Shown piece by piece: positions 17,125 through 27,255 of a stretch of 64,000 nucleotides of DNA. This stretch comes from an uncultured Aquimarina sp. (GTDB taxonomy: Bacteria; Bacteroidota; Bacteroidia; Flavobacteriales; Flavobacteriaceae). The stretch's first letter is position 1; every line of letters begins with the position of its first letter. The DNA is taken from NCBI RefSeq assembly GCF_947492405.1, contig NZ_CANLMP010000004.1, forward strand, positions 372,001 through 436,000, written 5' to 3'. Made by a program: the position numbers and the translations under genes. Below the pieces are notes generated by a model. That model searched no databases and had not been told where the DNA came from. It was given only the letters and a program-made list of their open reading frames with translations.

Positions 17125-17265
17125 CACTTATTCTGGATCAGCAAAACTATCGAGCATATCTTTTCGATCAATAACCCTATTCTCGATAGTTCTACATAGC
17201 CTATCGAAGTGCACTACTCCTTACCTTAAGTCGACGTACTCGAATTGATGGATGTTAGGTTATTC
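17125..17265. repeat. Degraded dispersed-repeat sequence
   Basis: Repeated CTATCGA/TCGATAG words and AAGTCGACGTACTCGAATTGA resemble decayed versions of the intergenic repeats in the leu operon. It lies downstream of the efflux outer-membrane gene. No gene seen. Confidence 0.35.
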
Positions 17266-17268
17266 TAC

Positions 17269-18627
17269 CTAGAACTCAATATTCAACAATTGGCCTGTAA
17301 GTTGCAGCAATTGTAATTCGGCTAGCTTTGCATCATATTTTGCCAATGTTTTATTGGTTTGGGCTTGTATAAGGTTAATTTGAGCTTGCCTAAATTCTAT
17401 AGAGGTGATTTGACCAAGGTTAAATCGTTCTTTAGATCGATCAAAATTGTTTTGATTAGTAAGAACATTTTGCTGCTGAATTTCATAAACTTTTAAGCGA
17501 TTCTTATAATTACCCAAAGCATTAGCAATATCTCTTTTTACCTGTTGCTCTACTTGAATTTTTGCCAATTCCTGATTATCTAAAGCAATTTTGGCATTCT
17601 TAACTCTTGTGATGGTACCACCACCATCAAAAAGATTCCAACTTAAACTCACACCACCTGCTAATGTATAAGTATCTGCAACATTACCCGGAAAAAAAGC
17701 AGAAGGTGGATTCCTGTTTTCGTTCCAGCCATATGAACCAGTTAGGCCTATAACTGGCAAATAGCCTGACTTACTAACTTTTAGATCGTAGTCACTTATC
17801 CTAATGTTACTTTCATTTTGTAATAGCGTCACATTATTTTCAATAGACTTTTCTAAATAACTATCTATCTCTAGTCTTGAAGTAAAGTTCACTATAGTAT
17901 CTACAGTAAACTCTATTTCTAGTTCATTATCCACAATAATATTAAGATCTCGTTTCGTATTAATCAACTGTTGTCTTGTATTTAATAAATTAATACTATC
18001 ATTCGCTACGTCTACTTCCGCATTCAATACATTCAATTTTGTATTCTGCCCATATTCAAACTGATAGTTGGATCTAGTTACTCTTTCCTTAGAAATCCTA
18101 AGTGTCTCCTCGAGAACCTGTTCATTCTCTGTCAATCTAGCGACTTCATAATACACGGAGAACAATTGTAATATCGTATTCTCAATAGTTTCTCTTGCTT
18201 GCAATTCTGTCAAATTATATTGCTCTTTTAATCTTTTGTAATTATAAAATCGCCCCAAGCCATCAAACAAGGTATAATTGAAATTAAGCGAAGCATTATA
18301 TCTTTGTGTTTCAGCGCCATCTATTTCAATATCTTCTCTTGGCAGACCTGTGTCTGGGTTAATTACTCCGGGAAATGAAGTAGTAGAGGATGCGTCCTGA
18401 TAATTTGCTCCTGCATTAGCTGCCAGTGTAGGTAAATACCCTGAGTTTAATATTCCTTTATTATTTTTAGCTGCCTCGATATTATTGGTGGCTATTAGAA
18501 TTCCATAGTTGTTTTCTAACGTCAATCGAATTGCTTCTTGTTTTGTTAATTTTTGGGCAAAAGCGTTACCGCCAGCCATAAACAAAAACAAGATCAATCC
18601 TGCTATATATCTATGCTTGTAATTCAT
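17269..18627 (-). CDS. TolC-family outer-membrane efflux protein
   Basis: 452 residues. A signal peptide ends at NAFAQ (about residue 25); then two related TolC repeats of long helices with beta segments (FNYTLFDGLGRFYNYKRL and LSWNLFDGGGTITRVKNA are the matching halves). It forms the outer-membrane tunnel of the adjacent RND pump. Its start overlaps the end of the permease gene by 17 bases, so the two are coupled. Confidence 0.9.
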   Translation of the reverse strand: MNYKHRYIAGLILFLFMAGGNAFAQKLTKQEAIRLTLENNYGILIATNNIEAAKNNKGILNSGYLPTLAANAGANYQDASSTTSFPGVINPDTGLPREDIEIDGAETQRYNASLNFNYTLFDGLGRFYNYKRLKEQYNLTELQARETIENTILQLFSVYYEVARLTENEQVLEETLRISKERVTRSNYQFEYGQNTKLNVLNAEVDVANDSINLLNTRQQLINTKRDLNIIVDNELEIEFTVDTIVNFTSRLEIDSYLEKSIENNVTLLQNESNIRISDYDLKVSKSGYLPVIGLTGSYGWNENRNPPSAFFPGNVADTYTLAGGVSLSWNLFDGGGTITRVKNAKIALDNQELAKIQVEQQVKRDIANALGNYKNRLKVYEIQQQNVLTNQNNFDRSKERFNLGQITSIEFRQAQINLIQAQTNKTLAKYDAKLAELQLLQLTGQLLNIEF

Positions 18628-21600
18628 GTTCCTCCTTTTGTTCTTTTATAGCACGTTCTACTTCTTCTTTGGTAATTTTATTTCCTGTAGCCAACCACTT
18701 AGTCCCTACTTTTACTTTATTACTAAATGATAAAAATAGCGGCAATACTAATAAGGTAAGTACTGTGGCAAAACCAATTCCGTATGCTATAGAAATTGCC
18801 ATAGGAATCAAGAATTTTGCTTGACGACTTTCTTCAAAAATTAATGGTGCCAATCCTGCAATAGTGGTTAAAGAAGTTAGAAAAATGGCTCTAAAACGAG
18901 ATTTTCCTGCCTCATAAATAGCGCTATCAAATGTCATCCCAGCTCGTAAATTACTATTAAACTTACCTATGAGTACCAAACCATCATTCACCATAATACC
19001 AATTAACGCTATAATTCCCAATAGTGATAATATATTGATAGGAAAACCATGAACCCAATGTCCAAATGCAACTGCTGGAAGACTTAACGGAATAAGAAGT
19101 AAAAGCAACAAAGGTTGGCTGTAACTTCTAAATGTAAATGCAATCGTAATATAGATTAAAGCTAATGCAGTAAGACCAACAGGGCCTAAAGATCCTAGAA
19201 ATTTTCCAGCTTCTCGATTCTGTCCTTCGTATGAAGGTGTTACCGTGGGGTATTTCGCAATAATCTCAGGCATAATTATCGTACGAATTTCTTCTAGTAC
19301 GTCTGTAGAACTTGTAGTCTCAGGATTTTTTAAGTCGGCAGAAATCTGAACTTCTCTTCTTCCATCAAGGTGATTAACGGATACATCTCCTCTCTCGATC
19401 GAATAATCGACAATCTCACTGATCGGTATCCTTTCACCGGTTGAAGTAGAAATTCTCATATTATCGAGATCCAGAATCGAAGATCTATTTTCTCTGTCGT
19501 AACGAACCCAAACACGTATCTCATCCTGACCTCTTTGGAACCGTTGTGCCTGCACTCCAAAGAACCCTCCTCTTACTTGAGACATGACGTCTTGCAAATT
19601 AAGACCAAGCGCATACGCATTTTCTTTTAGTTCTAGTCGAATCTCCTTTATCCCTGCAGGATCATTATCCGCAACATCCTTCAGCCTGGAATCATTTTCT
19701 AGAACTGTTTTAAATTCTTGTTTCGCTGCTTTTAATTCTTTAATATTACTTCCTAGTAATGAAACAGAAACCGGACTTCCCCCAAAATTCCCGCCAGAAC
19801 CAAAAATTAATCGTTCAGTTCCAAAAACAGGACCTACTTTTTCTCGTATTCGGTTTGCAACCAATCCAGAGTTTACCTCATTTGGTCGTTCTTGCCCTGG
19901 TAACATATTGATACGTAAAGAAGCATTAGAAGAAGAGTTCACACTTCTGATTACATTTTCGAATAACTGTTTTCCTTCGTAATCTTCACCAACTAAAAAT
20001 TCTTCACTCAGCTCTTTATTCACAAGCCAGGCTCTTTCTTCTATCATAGAAATAATAGAATCGGTTATTTTTTCATTAGTCCCATTAGGCATCCCTAGAT
20101 CTATAGAAATTACATCACTGGCAATACGAGGAAAGAATGCGGTTCTTACGATTCCTCCTCCGATACTTCCTACGGTAAGGATGAGTATAACTATAAATAT
20201 TGAAAAGGTGAAAAGTTTATTTTTTAGTGAAAAACTAAGCATCGGGCTATACACATTATCTCGAAGCCATCTCATGATTTTATCACCAAAAGTATTGATA
20301 TAACGAAGCTTAGAAAACAGCTTTCCAATTCCTCTTTTAGGTTTTTTATCCTCAGCCTTCAAAGCCTTGGAGTGGGCTAAATGGGCAGGAAGAATAATTA
20401 ATGCTTCTATCAATGATACTCCAAGAGTAAGAATTACTATAACCGATACTTCTCCAAAAAAATCACCAATACGACCATCTAAAAACAAGAAGATTCCGAA
20501 AGCTATTATAGTAGTCAAAATTGCAGAAACTATTGGAGGAATCACCTCCATTGTTCCATCGATAGCAGCTTGAACAGGGCTTTTCCCTTTTTCATAATGT
20601 TGGTATATATTTTCGGCAATTACGATACCATCATCTACCAAGATACCGATTACAATAATCATCCCAAAGAGCGATAATACATTAATAGTTACGTTAAAAT
20701 ATCCAGCCAACACAAACATCCCTAAAAATGCAATCGGTAATCCAAATGCTACCCAAAACGCTAAACGAGTATTCAAAAACAACGATAAGAATATAAGTAC
20801 CAGTATCATTCCAATAATTGCATTTTCCGTAAGCAATTTGGTACGTTGTACTAACGTGATAGAACGATCGCTAATCACATTAAGCTGAACATTGTTATAC
20901 TTCTGATTAAACTGTTCTATATATTCTTTAGTCTTCTCTGCTGAAGAAATCAGATCTTCTGTATTAGTACTCGTTATCTGAACATTAACTGAAAGATTGC
21001 CATTAAAATAAGTGGCATTAGGAGATTCTGAGAAACGATCTCTAATCTCTGCAACATCTTTAAGCCTAATTGTACGGCCAGATGCATCTGCGCGAATAAT
21101 AAGATTAGAAAGTTCATTTGCATAATATGATCTATTATTCGCTCGAATAAGGTATTCTTCCGCATTGGTCTTAATAGTACCTCCTGTAGTCAATATATTT
21201 GCTTGGCTTACGGCCTGAGCTACTTCATTAAAACTAAGTCTAAAGGCTAGCAAATCATTTTCGTTTACCGCGATTTCTATTTCTTCGTCGGGATAACCGC
21301 TAATTGTAATCTGAGAGATGCCGTCTATTGCTCTAAGATCATTTTCTATCTGTCTGGCAATCTGTTTTAAAGTAACCAAAGGTATATCAGTACCACTTAT
21401 GGCAAAATCTATTGTAGGCCTAATTGCTTCTTGTTTAGAAGTTACGATAGGTTCCATTCCTGTAGGAAATGAAGGTACTCTATCTACCGCATTTTTAACT
21501 TCGAGCAACATAAAATCAATATCTTTTCCTTTTTCAATTTCGACATTGATATTTCCACTATTCTCTCTGGAAGTTGAAGTTACGCGTTCCACTCCCTCCA

Positions 21601-21823
21601 AACCTTTAAGGTTATCTTCTACTTTAAGTATTATCCCTTCTTCGATCTCCAATGGAGAAGCACCAGGATAGACAACGCTTATATTGATGTTTTTAGAATC
21701 TGTAAGTGGAAAAAACGATGACTTGAGCGAGAGTGCTCCAAATATTCCAAAAGCAATAAAAGCAATGACAATTACATCTACAGCAACATGGTATCTAATA
21801 AAATAAGAGATAATCTTACGCAT
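18611..21823 (-). CDS. RND efflux permease (HAE1/AcrB-like)
   Basis: 1070 residues, standard RND length. There is one N-terminal membrane helix, two large periplasmic loops, and two groups of helices; GIMVNDGLVLIGKF and GILVDDGIVIAENI are the paired helix-4-like repeats, with the proton-relay aspartates (VDD, VND). It couples proton entry to export. Substrate is unknown: the preceding MarR gene points to drugs or organic toxicants rather than metals. Gene order is adaptor, permease, outer-membrane protein, with 2-base gaps or overlaps. Confidence 0.93.
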   Translation of the reverse strand: MRKIISYFIRYHVAVDVIVIAFIAFGIFGALSLKSSFFPLTDSKNINISVVYPGASPLEIEEGIILKVEDNLKGLEGVERVTSTSRENSGNINVEIEKGKDIDFMLLEVKNAVDRVPSFPTGMEPIVTSKQEAIRPTIDFAISGTDIPLVTLKQIARQIENDLRAIDGISQITISGYPDEEIEIAVNENDLLAFRLSFNEVAQAVSQANILTTGGTIKTNAEEYLIRANNRSYYANELSNLIIRADASGRTIRLKDVAEIRDRFSESPNATYFNGNLSVNVQITSTNTEDLISSAEKTKEYIEQFNQKYNNVQLNVISDRSITLVQRTKLLTENAIIGMILVLIFLSLFLNTRLAFWVAFGLPIAFLGMFVLAGYFNVTINVLSLFGMIIVIGILVDDGIVIAENIYQHYEKGKSPVQAAIDGTMEVIPPIVSAILTTIIAFGIFLFLDGRIGDFFGEVSVIVILTLGVSLIEALIILPAHLAHSKALKAEDKKPKRGIGKLFSKLRYINTFGDKIMRWLRDNVYSPMLSFSLKNKLFTFSIFIVILILTVGSIGGGIVRTAFFPRIASDVISIDLGMPNGTNEKITDSIISMIEERAWLVNKELSEEFLVGEDYEGKQLFENVIRSVNSSSNASLRINMLPGQERPNEVNSGLVANRIREKVGPVFGTERLIFGSGGNFGGSPVSVSLLGSNIKELKAAKQEFKTVLENDSRLKDVADNDPAGIKEIRLELKENAYALGLNLQDVMSQVRGGFFGVQAQRFQRGQDEIRVWVRYDRENRSSILDLDNMRISTSTGERIPISEIVDYSIERGDVSVNHLDGRREVQISADLKNPETTSSTDVLEEIRTIIMPEIIAKYPTVTPSYEGQNREAGKFLGSLGPVGLTALALIYITIAFTFRSYSQPLLLLLLIPLSLPAVAFGHWVHGFPINILSLLGIIALIGIMVNDGLVLIGKFNSNLRAGMTFDSAIYEAGKSRFRAIFLTSLTTIAGLAPLIFEESRQAKFLIPMAISIAYGIGFATVLTLLVLPLFLSFSNKVKVGTKWLATGNKITKEEVERAIKEQKEEHELQA

Positions 21824-21825
21824 AA

Positions 21826-22992
21826 CTACTGTTTTGAATTAGCATTACCAACTTTACTACCAGCAGTTGATGATTTCCTTTCTTTGTCTTGATATATTTT
21901 TACCAACATTCCGGCATATGCTCCAGGTACTGGTTTATTAAGAATAACATCTCCATCTGGAATTCCTTTCAGGATAACTTTCTTATCTGAAAAATGAACA
22001 GGCTGTACGTCAATCATATCTAAGATACTATCCCTAACTACAAAAACTCTATCTCCATCCTGAAGCAAATTACGATCAATTTCTATAGCGTTCCTGGCTT
22101 TTCTGGCATTCAGGTTGGCCTCCAGATACATTCCTTCTTTTAGTGAGGAGTCTTTGACTTCAATAAAAGTAGTAATCGTTTGTGTGGCTTGATCTACTCT
22201 TCCGTTTATTCGGGTTACGACGCCTGTATATGTCTTAGATTTATTTAGATCCGAAAGCACTACAGATTCTCCTATTTTTAGTAAATCCGAATATTCCTTT
22301 CCTATCGCTACTTCAATCTCATAGGCACTGGTATCTATATATTCTCCTAGCTTTTGCCCTTGACGAATTAGTGTTCCTTCTGTGACTAAAGCCTCTGTAA
22401 GTACTCCAGAAAATGGTGCAGAAATCCTATACTTAGACAAGCGTTGTTCTAGGTTCTTTACATTATAATATGTTGTGTAGATATTTCGACCTGTAATAAA
22501 ATATTTTTCTTTTTCTGATCCAGTTTCAGGAAGTTCTGGTGTTACTTTATTTATATCAAAATTGGTAAGATAGCTTTGCCATTTATCAAAGATCTCTGGA
22601 TAATCTAAGCGTAAATCCGGCATTATTGAAGTAATCAAGTTATATAAATTACTTTTTGCAGATTGTACAGAAGCATAATATTCTGAGGCATCTATTCTGA
22701 TTAATGTTTGGCCTTTTTGATATTGCTGGCCGGTTTTAAACAGTTTAGTTCCTCCTCGAAATACTCCTTGAACTTCAGAAAACAACTCTAATCTTCTTTT
22801 TGCAGTTAAATTACCACTAGCAGCGATCTTAATTGGGACTGTACCGTTTTTAATAGTGTCTACAAAAACGGTTTTAATCACCTTTGCAGATCTAGGCTTA
22901 ACTCTGGTTTTACTATCAATAAGCTTTTTTGCTCCAAATAAAGCTACTGCTATAAGTAATAATCCAAGGATAGAAAGTATTACATTTCTCAT
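21826..22992 (-). CDS. RND efflux periplasmic adaptor subunit
   Basis: 388 residues from the ATG at 22992; a TTG two codons upstream is a weaker start. One N-terminal membrane anchor (VILSILGLLLIAVALFGA), then lipoyl, coiled-coil and beta-barrel regions of the membrane-fusion family (FSEVQGVF, RISAPFSGVL, GYIDTSAYEIEV). It bridges the permease and TolC partner. First gene of the operon. Confidence 0.9.
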   Translation of the reverse strand: MRNVILSILGLLLIAVALFGAKKLIDSKTRVKPRSAKVIKTVFVDTIKNGTVPIKIAASGNLTAKRRLELFSEVQGVFRGGTKLFKTGQQYQKGQTLIRIDASEYYASVQSAKSNLYNLITSIMPDLRLDYPEIFDKWQSYLTNFDINKVTPELPETGSEKEKYFITGRNIYTTYYNVKNLEQRLSKYRISAPFSGVLTEALVTEGTLIRQGQKLGEYIDTSAYEIEVAIGKEYSDLLKIGESVVLSDLNKSKTYTGVVTRINGRVDQATQTITTFIEVKDSSLKEGMYLEANLNARKARNAIEIDRNLLQDGDRVFVVRDSILDMIDVQPVHFSDKKVILKGIPDGDVILNKPVPGAYAGMLVKIYQDKERKSSTAGSKVGNANSKQ

Positions 22993-23032
22993 ATACAATC
23001 GTTTGTTTAAACTTTTAATCTAAAAAGCCTCA

Positions 23033-23060
23033 CAAAACTATCAACAACGAACGTGTGTTG
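23033..23060 (-). promoter_or_regulatory. Efflux operon promoter with possible MarR operator
   Basis: TAGTTTTG (minus strand, 23040-23033) matches TAnnTTTG, with CTG about 20 bases upstream. An inverted repeat CAACA...TGTTG (23042-23060) fills the spacer. A palindrome placed there is where a MarR repressor would act, and the MarR gene is next door. The pairing is inference. Confidence 0.45.
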
Positions 23061-23103
23061 CAGTTAAAGAACTCATAAAAAAAATCACCCTCCTAAAACA
23101 AAA

Positions 23104-23134
23104 AAAAGACATCTAAATATATTAGATGTCTTTT
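23104..23134 (-). terminator. Terminator after MarR gene
   Basis: AAAAGACATCTAA...TTAGATGTCTTTT, a near-perfect stem 27 bases past the MarR stop. It separates the regulator from the efflux operon although both are on the minus strand. Confidence 0.75.
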
Positions 23135-23160
23135 AAATTTTCTTTAAGAATTAATTTATG

Positions 23161-23616
23161 TTAATCTGCTATTTCAGCGATTTTAACTTTAATCTTTTTA
23201 AGCGTAGTTATCAAGTTTTCAATTTCTTCATTGCTCAGACTTTCCTGTACCGCCGGAATTAGGTCATACATAATCGGAGTTACCTTCTCTATCACTTCTT
23301 TTCCATGATCTGTAAGAAAAATTCTATTTACTCTTCTATCTTTTTCATCACTTTTTCTTACCACAAGATTTTTACTCTCCATTGTATTTACCAATCTGGT
23401 CATAGAAGTCTTATCTCTATGGGTAATAAAAGCCAAATCATTTTGCGGTTGTCCATCTTTAACATTCAAACGCTTAAGAACGCTCCATTGCTCTTTGGAT
23501 AAATCCAACCCATTTTCACCAAAGGCTTTTTGAACTAAAAACCCAAAATCATAATGAATCTTTCCAACCCAAGATAGTGCGTGAGCATTTAAATCGATGG
23601 CTTTTGTATCATTCAT
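23161..23616 (-). CDS. MarR-family transcriptional regulator
   Basis: 151 residues. Winged-helix core with QWSVLKRLN, THRDKTSMTRLVNTMESK (recognition helix) and the wing RKSDEKDRRVNRIFLT, all typical of MarR. Probably a repressor of the efflux operon immediately downstream, released by a small ligand. A -7 box TATTTTTG lies at 23650-23643 on the minus strand. Confidence 0.9.
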   Translation of the reverse strand: MNDTKAIDLNAHALSWVGKIHYDFGFLVQKAFGENGLDLSKEQWSVLKRLNVKDGQPQNDLAFITHRDKTSMTRLVNTMESKNLVVRKSDEKDRRVNRIFLTDHGKEVIEKVTPIMYDLIPAVQESLSNEEIENLITTLKKIKVKIAEIAD

Positions 23617-23642
23617 ACATTGTATAATTTAATTTACGGGTA

Positions 23643-23650
23643 CAAAAATA
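23643..23650 (-). promoter_or_regulatory. -7 box of MarR gene
   Basis: TATTTTTG on the minus strand, 26 bases before the ATG. No TTG at the standard distance. The rest of 23651-23842 shows no gene or hairpin. Confidence 0.4.
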
Positions 23651-23842
23651 TCTATAAATATTCAGTTGTACCTGAAAGTAACGATAAAAATTATTCTCAA
23701 GTATGGGATTTGTTTGATCTTAACATTTAGGTAACACACTCTAATTCAAGGATCTTTAAAAATTGATGCGTTACAATACAATAGTCTTATTTTACATCTC
23801 TATTTTTTGAATAATTTTCTAATTTTACACCTAAAACAGAAA

Positions 23843-25759
23843 TTACGATAATGTATCTATTTCTTCTTGTAAAGTTTCCCAATTATCCATCAAAGAAGCT
23901 AATTTATCTTTTTTTGCTTGGTATTTATCAAAAAAATCTGGTTCTGCAATTGTCTGATCATAATTGATCGCCAATTCTACGTCTATTTCTTTGATCTCTT
24001 TTTCTATCTTATTGATCTTGGATTCTATATTACTTAACTTATTATTAAGTGATTTTAGTTTTTTTTGATTTTCATAAGATTGTTTTGCAGTTTCTTTTGT
24101 ATCCGAAGTAGACTTAACCTGCTTATCCTTCTTTTCTATATCACGAAGATCATCTACTCGTCTCTGTTCTAAATAATAATCTATATCCCCCAGATACTCT
24201 TTTATCTGTTTATTCTTAAATTCATATACAGTATTGGTCAACCCTTGTAGAAAATCTCTATCATGCGACACCAAGATTAATGTACCTTCAAAACTTTTTA
24301 ACGCCTCCTTCAGAATATTCTTTGACTTAATATCTAAATGGTTTGTCGGCTCATCCATTACCAATACATTAAAAGGCTCTAAAAGCATTTTACACAAAGC
24401 CAATCGATTACGTTCACCTCCCGAAAGAACTTTTACTTTTTTATCAACTTCATCGCCTCTAAATAAAAATGCTCCTAACATATCTCGAACTTTACTTCGA
24501 GTCTTTTCGTTTGCAGCATTAATCATCGTATCGTGAATAGTTATATCACCTTCCAGATATTCTGATTGATTTTGTGCAAAATATCCTATCTGTACGTTAT
24601 GACCTAGTTTTAAATTTCCACTATGTGAGATTTCATCAATAATGATTTTAGCAAGCGTAGATTTTCCTTGTCCATTTTGCCCTACAAAGGCCGTTTTTGA
24701 ACCTCGTTCGACTAATAAATTTATGTCTTTTAAAATCTCTTTTTCTCCATAACTCTTACCCACTTCTTCCGCTTCGATAACGACTTTTCCAGGCTGCACA
24801 CTTACCGGAAAACTAATATTCATTACAGCATTATCGTCTTCATCAACCTCGATACGTTCTACTTTATCTAATTTTTTAATAAGCGACTGAGCCATAGAAG
24901 CTTTTGTAGCTTTTGCTCTAAATTTTTCGATCAGTTTCTCTGTTTGCTCAATTTGCTTGGATTGATTTTTCTGAGCAGCAAGTTGTTGATCTCTTATTTC
25001 TTTGCGAAGTACTAAATATTTAGAATACGGTTTATTATAATCATAAATCCTTCCTAATGATATTTCAATTGTTCTATTGGTTACATTATCCAAAAACATT
25101 TTATCGTGAGAAACGATAACTACAACTCCTGGATAGTTTTTTAAGAAACTCTCTAACCATATGATAGATTCTATATCTAAATGGTTAGTAGGCTCATCCA
25201 ATAAAAGAACGTCATTATTCTGTAATAACAATTTTGCTAATTCTATTCTCATACGCCAACCTCCAGAAAAGGTATCTGTAAGCTTACCAAAATCTTCTCT
25301 AACAAATCCTAACCCCTGTAATACTCGTTCTGTCTCTCCTTGATAATTATACCCTCCAAGAATCTCATATTGATGTGTATGATCACTTAAATCTGTTATC
25401 AGCTGATTATATCCTTCACTTTCATAATCCGTGCGCTCGGCAAGTTGTGCATTAATCTCATCAATCTCTCTCTCTATTTTTTTTATTTCGGTAAAGGCTT
25501 CATAGGATTCTTCTAGTACAGTTCTTCCTAAGACAAAATCTATATCTTGTTTTAGAAAACCAATCCTTAACTCCTTATCCATAGCAATCTGACCTGAATC
25601 TGGCTCTTGTTCTTTAGATAAAATTTTAAGCATTGTAGATTTTCCTGCACCATTCTTTCCGACTAGTCCTACCCGGTCTCCTGCATTTAATCTAAAGGCT
25701 ATTTCTTCGAAAAGATATTCTCCTCCAAATGAAATTGAAAGGTTATGTATGTTTAACAT
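23843..25759 (-). CDS. ABC-F family ATPase
   Basis: 638 residues with two ABC cassettes on one chain and no membrane segments: Walker A GKNGAGKST and GQNGQGKST, signature motifs FSGGWRMRIELAK and LSGGERNRLALCK, Walker B LLLDEPTNHLD and LVMDEPTNHLD. A charged linker lies between them and a coiled-coil C-terminus (about 545-638). ABC-F proteins act on ribosomes (Uup/YheS/EttA-like), not in transport. The C-terminal coil fits the Uup or YheS types better than EttA. Confidence 0.92.
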   Translation of the reverse strand: MLNIHNLSISFGGEYLFEEIAFRLNAGDRVGLVGKNGAGKSTMLKILSKEQEPDSGQIAMDKELRIGFLKQDIDFVLGRTVLEESYEAFTEIKKIEREIDEINAQLAERTDYESEGYNQLITDLSDHTHQYEILGGYNYQGETERVLQGLGFVREDFGKLTDTFSGGWRMRIELAKLLLQNNDVLLLDEPTNHLDIESIIWLESFLKNYPGVVVIVSHDKMFLDNVTNRTIEISLGRIYDYNKPYSKYLVLRKEIRDQQLAAQKNQSKQIEQTEKLIEKFRAKATKASMAQSLIKKLDKVERIEVDEDDNAVMNISFPVSVQPGKVVIEAEEVGKSYGEKEILKDINLLVERGSKTAFVGQNGQGKSTLAKIIIDEISHSGNLKLGHNVQIGYFAQNQSEYLEGDITIHDTMINAANEKTRSKVRDMLGAFLFRGDEVDKKVKVLSGGERNRLALCKMLLEPFNVLVMDEPTNHLDIKSKNILKEALKSFEGTLILVSHDRDFLQGLTNTVYEFKNKQIKEYLGDIDYYLEQRRVDDLRDIEKKDKQVKSTSDTKETAKQSYENQKKLKSLNNKLSNIESKINKIEKEIKEIDVELAINYDQTIAEPDFFDKYQAKKDKLASLMDNWETLQEEIDTLS

Positions 25760-25763
25760 TAGC

Positions 25764-25797
25764 TTTTGAATATTTTCTGCAAAGATGACTAATTTTG
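25764..25797 (+). promoter_or_regulatory. Promoter of DUF983 gene
   Basis: TTTTG (25764-25768), 21 bases, TAATTTTG (25790-25797), a good Bacteroidota match 18 bases before the ATG, in the 56-base divergent gap. Confidence 0.6.
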
Positions 25798-25815
25798 CGA
25801 TAGAATAAAAGTACT

Positions 25816-26202
25816 ATGGGCTTCTTAAAAGGAACTAAAATCTACAGCGTCTTTACAGGCACATGCCCTGTCTGCCAAAATGAAAGCATGTACAAGGAAA
25901 CGAATCCTTATAAACTGGGGAAAGTTTTTCAGATGTATGAACGTTGTAGTCATTGTAATACTAAATACAAGATAGAACCATCATTTTTTTATGGAGCCAT
26001 GTATGTGAGCTATGGCGTCGGGATTGCTTTTGCCATGGCAGCCTTTGTGATAGGAAATATTTTCCTAAGACTAAATTTGTTAAATACATTTTTCGCAATA
26101 GTTGGTACTTTATTGGTTTTTTTCCCAATAATTCTTCGATTATCTAGGAATATCTGGATTAATATCTTTATGCACTATGGAAAAAAGAAAAACCTATCGT
26201 AA
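25816..26202 (+). CDS. DUF983 family membrane protein
   Basis: 128 residues. Two CxxC zinc-ribbon knuckles (CPVCQ and CSHCN) precede two transmembrane helices, the DUF983 layout. Function unknown; it is a common neighbour of housekeeping genes in Flavobacteriia. Convergent with, and overlapping by 9 bases, the FAD oxidoreductase. Confidence 0.85.
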   Translation: MGFLKGTKIYSVFTGTCPVCQNESMYKETNPYKLGKVFQMYERCSHCNTKYKIEPSFFYGAMYVSYGVGIAFAMAAFVIGNIFLRLNLLNTFFAIVGTLLVFFPIILRLSRNIWINIFMHYGKKKNLS

Positions 26203-27240
26203 ATTTTCAAAACGTTTGATGTCAATTTCCTTTTCTAAAGGCCTTTTATTCTCAATAAAATCAAAAAGTTTATTCGCCACATAAGGTCCAATTAATATCC
26301 CTCTGCTTCCTAATCCATTTATGATATGTACATTTTCATACTCAGGATGTGTTCCAATTAATGGTCTTCTATCTCTGATAGTTGGCCTAATTCCAGCTAC
26401 TTGATCAACGACTTCATAATCCACTTTTAGGAAACGTTCTAATTTCATCTGTAACTGTTCTCTAGACGATACAGTAATATCCTGTGTTTTATCCTGATTA
26501 TTATATGTAGCCCCTACCTTATACAAATCATCTCCAAGTGGAATAATAAATATGGATGATTTCACTGCTTCTTTCAATTGTAAACCTTTGCATTTAATAA
26601 TAATATACTCCCCTTTATTCCCTTGCAATGGTAAATAATTAAAAAAAGGATTATTTATTACACCATAACCTTCAGCAAAAACAATATTCTTAGCCTTTAA
26701 ACCTTTATAAGTTATAAAATCGTTTTCAATTACTAATTTATTATGTTCCAACGATTCGTTTAGTAATAGTTCTTTTTTTTCTAGATCTAAAACATATAGA
26801 GAAAGCATCTTTTTAATATCAATCTTACCAGTCCCTTTAACACTTCCATAATGAAAAGGGATATCCAAGGCTTTATTTTCATTTCGGATTAACTCAGATG
26901 AAAGAAAAGTTCTTAAAATAGGCTTATCACAAGCTTCGAACCATAAGTTTTGCTCTTCAACACTATTAAACCTTCTCAAAACTGGAAGTTCGTACACTAA
27001 GGGTTTTCCAAGTTTATCTTGTATGTTTTTATAAAAGGGTATTGCTAGTTCCATCTGTTTTGAAGCCAGCCACGCAGCTGTAAATCTTTTCAGTATTACA
27101 GGATTATACAATCCTCCTGCAACCCTTGAAGACTTCTGCGAATAATTTTCATAAACAAGGAATGACTTATTATTCTTCTTTAACTCCTCTACAAAAGCTA
27201 ATCCAGATAATCCAAATCCAACGACTATATAATCTATCAT
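26194..27240 (-). CDS. FAD-dependent oxidoreductase (DAO family)
   Basis: 348 residues. N-terminal dinucleotide-binding motif VGFGLSGLAF, a central substrate domain, and near the C-terminus GIRPTIRDRRPLIG then NGLGSRGILIGP, the DAO-family FAD-contact pattern. Amine or amino-acid oxidation is expected (glycine oxidase, MnmC C-terminal or related); the substrate cannot be assigned. Its -7 box lies only 4 bases before the ATG, behind the gldN terminator. Confidence 0.82.
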   Translation of the reverse strand: MIDYIVVGFGLSGLAFVEELKKNNKSFLVYENYSQKSSRVAGGLYNPVILKRFTAAWLASKQMELAIPFYKNIQDKLGKPLVYELPVLRRFNSVEEQNLWFEACDKPILRTFLSSELIRNENKALDIPFHYGSVKGTGKIDIKKMLSLYVLDLEKKELLLNESLEHNKLVIENDFITYKGLKAKNIVFAEGYGVINNPFFNYLPLQGNKGEYIIIKCKGLQLKEAVKSSIFIIPLGDDLYKVGATYNNQDKTQDITVSSREQLQMKLERFLKVDYEVVDQVAGIRPTIRDRRPLIGTHPEYENVHIINGLGSRGILIGPYVANKLFDFIENKRPLEKEIDIKRFENLR

Positions 27241-27244
27241 ACAT

Positions 27245-27252
27245 CAAAAATA
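27245..27252 (-). promoter_or_regulatory. -7 box directly before the oxidoreductase ATG
   Basis: TATTTTTG on the minus strand ends four bases before the ATG at 27240, which predicts a leaderless or nearly leaderless mRNA. No -33 TTG is seen. Confidence 0.4.
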
Positions 27253-27255
27253 ACA

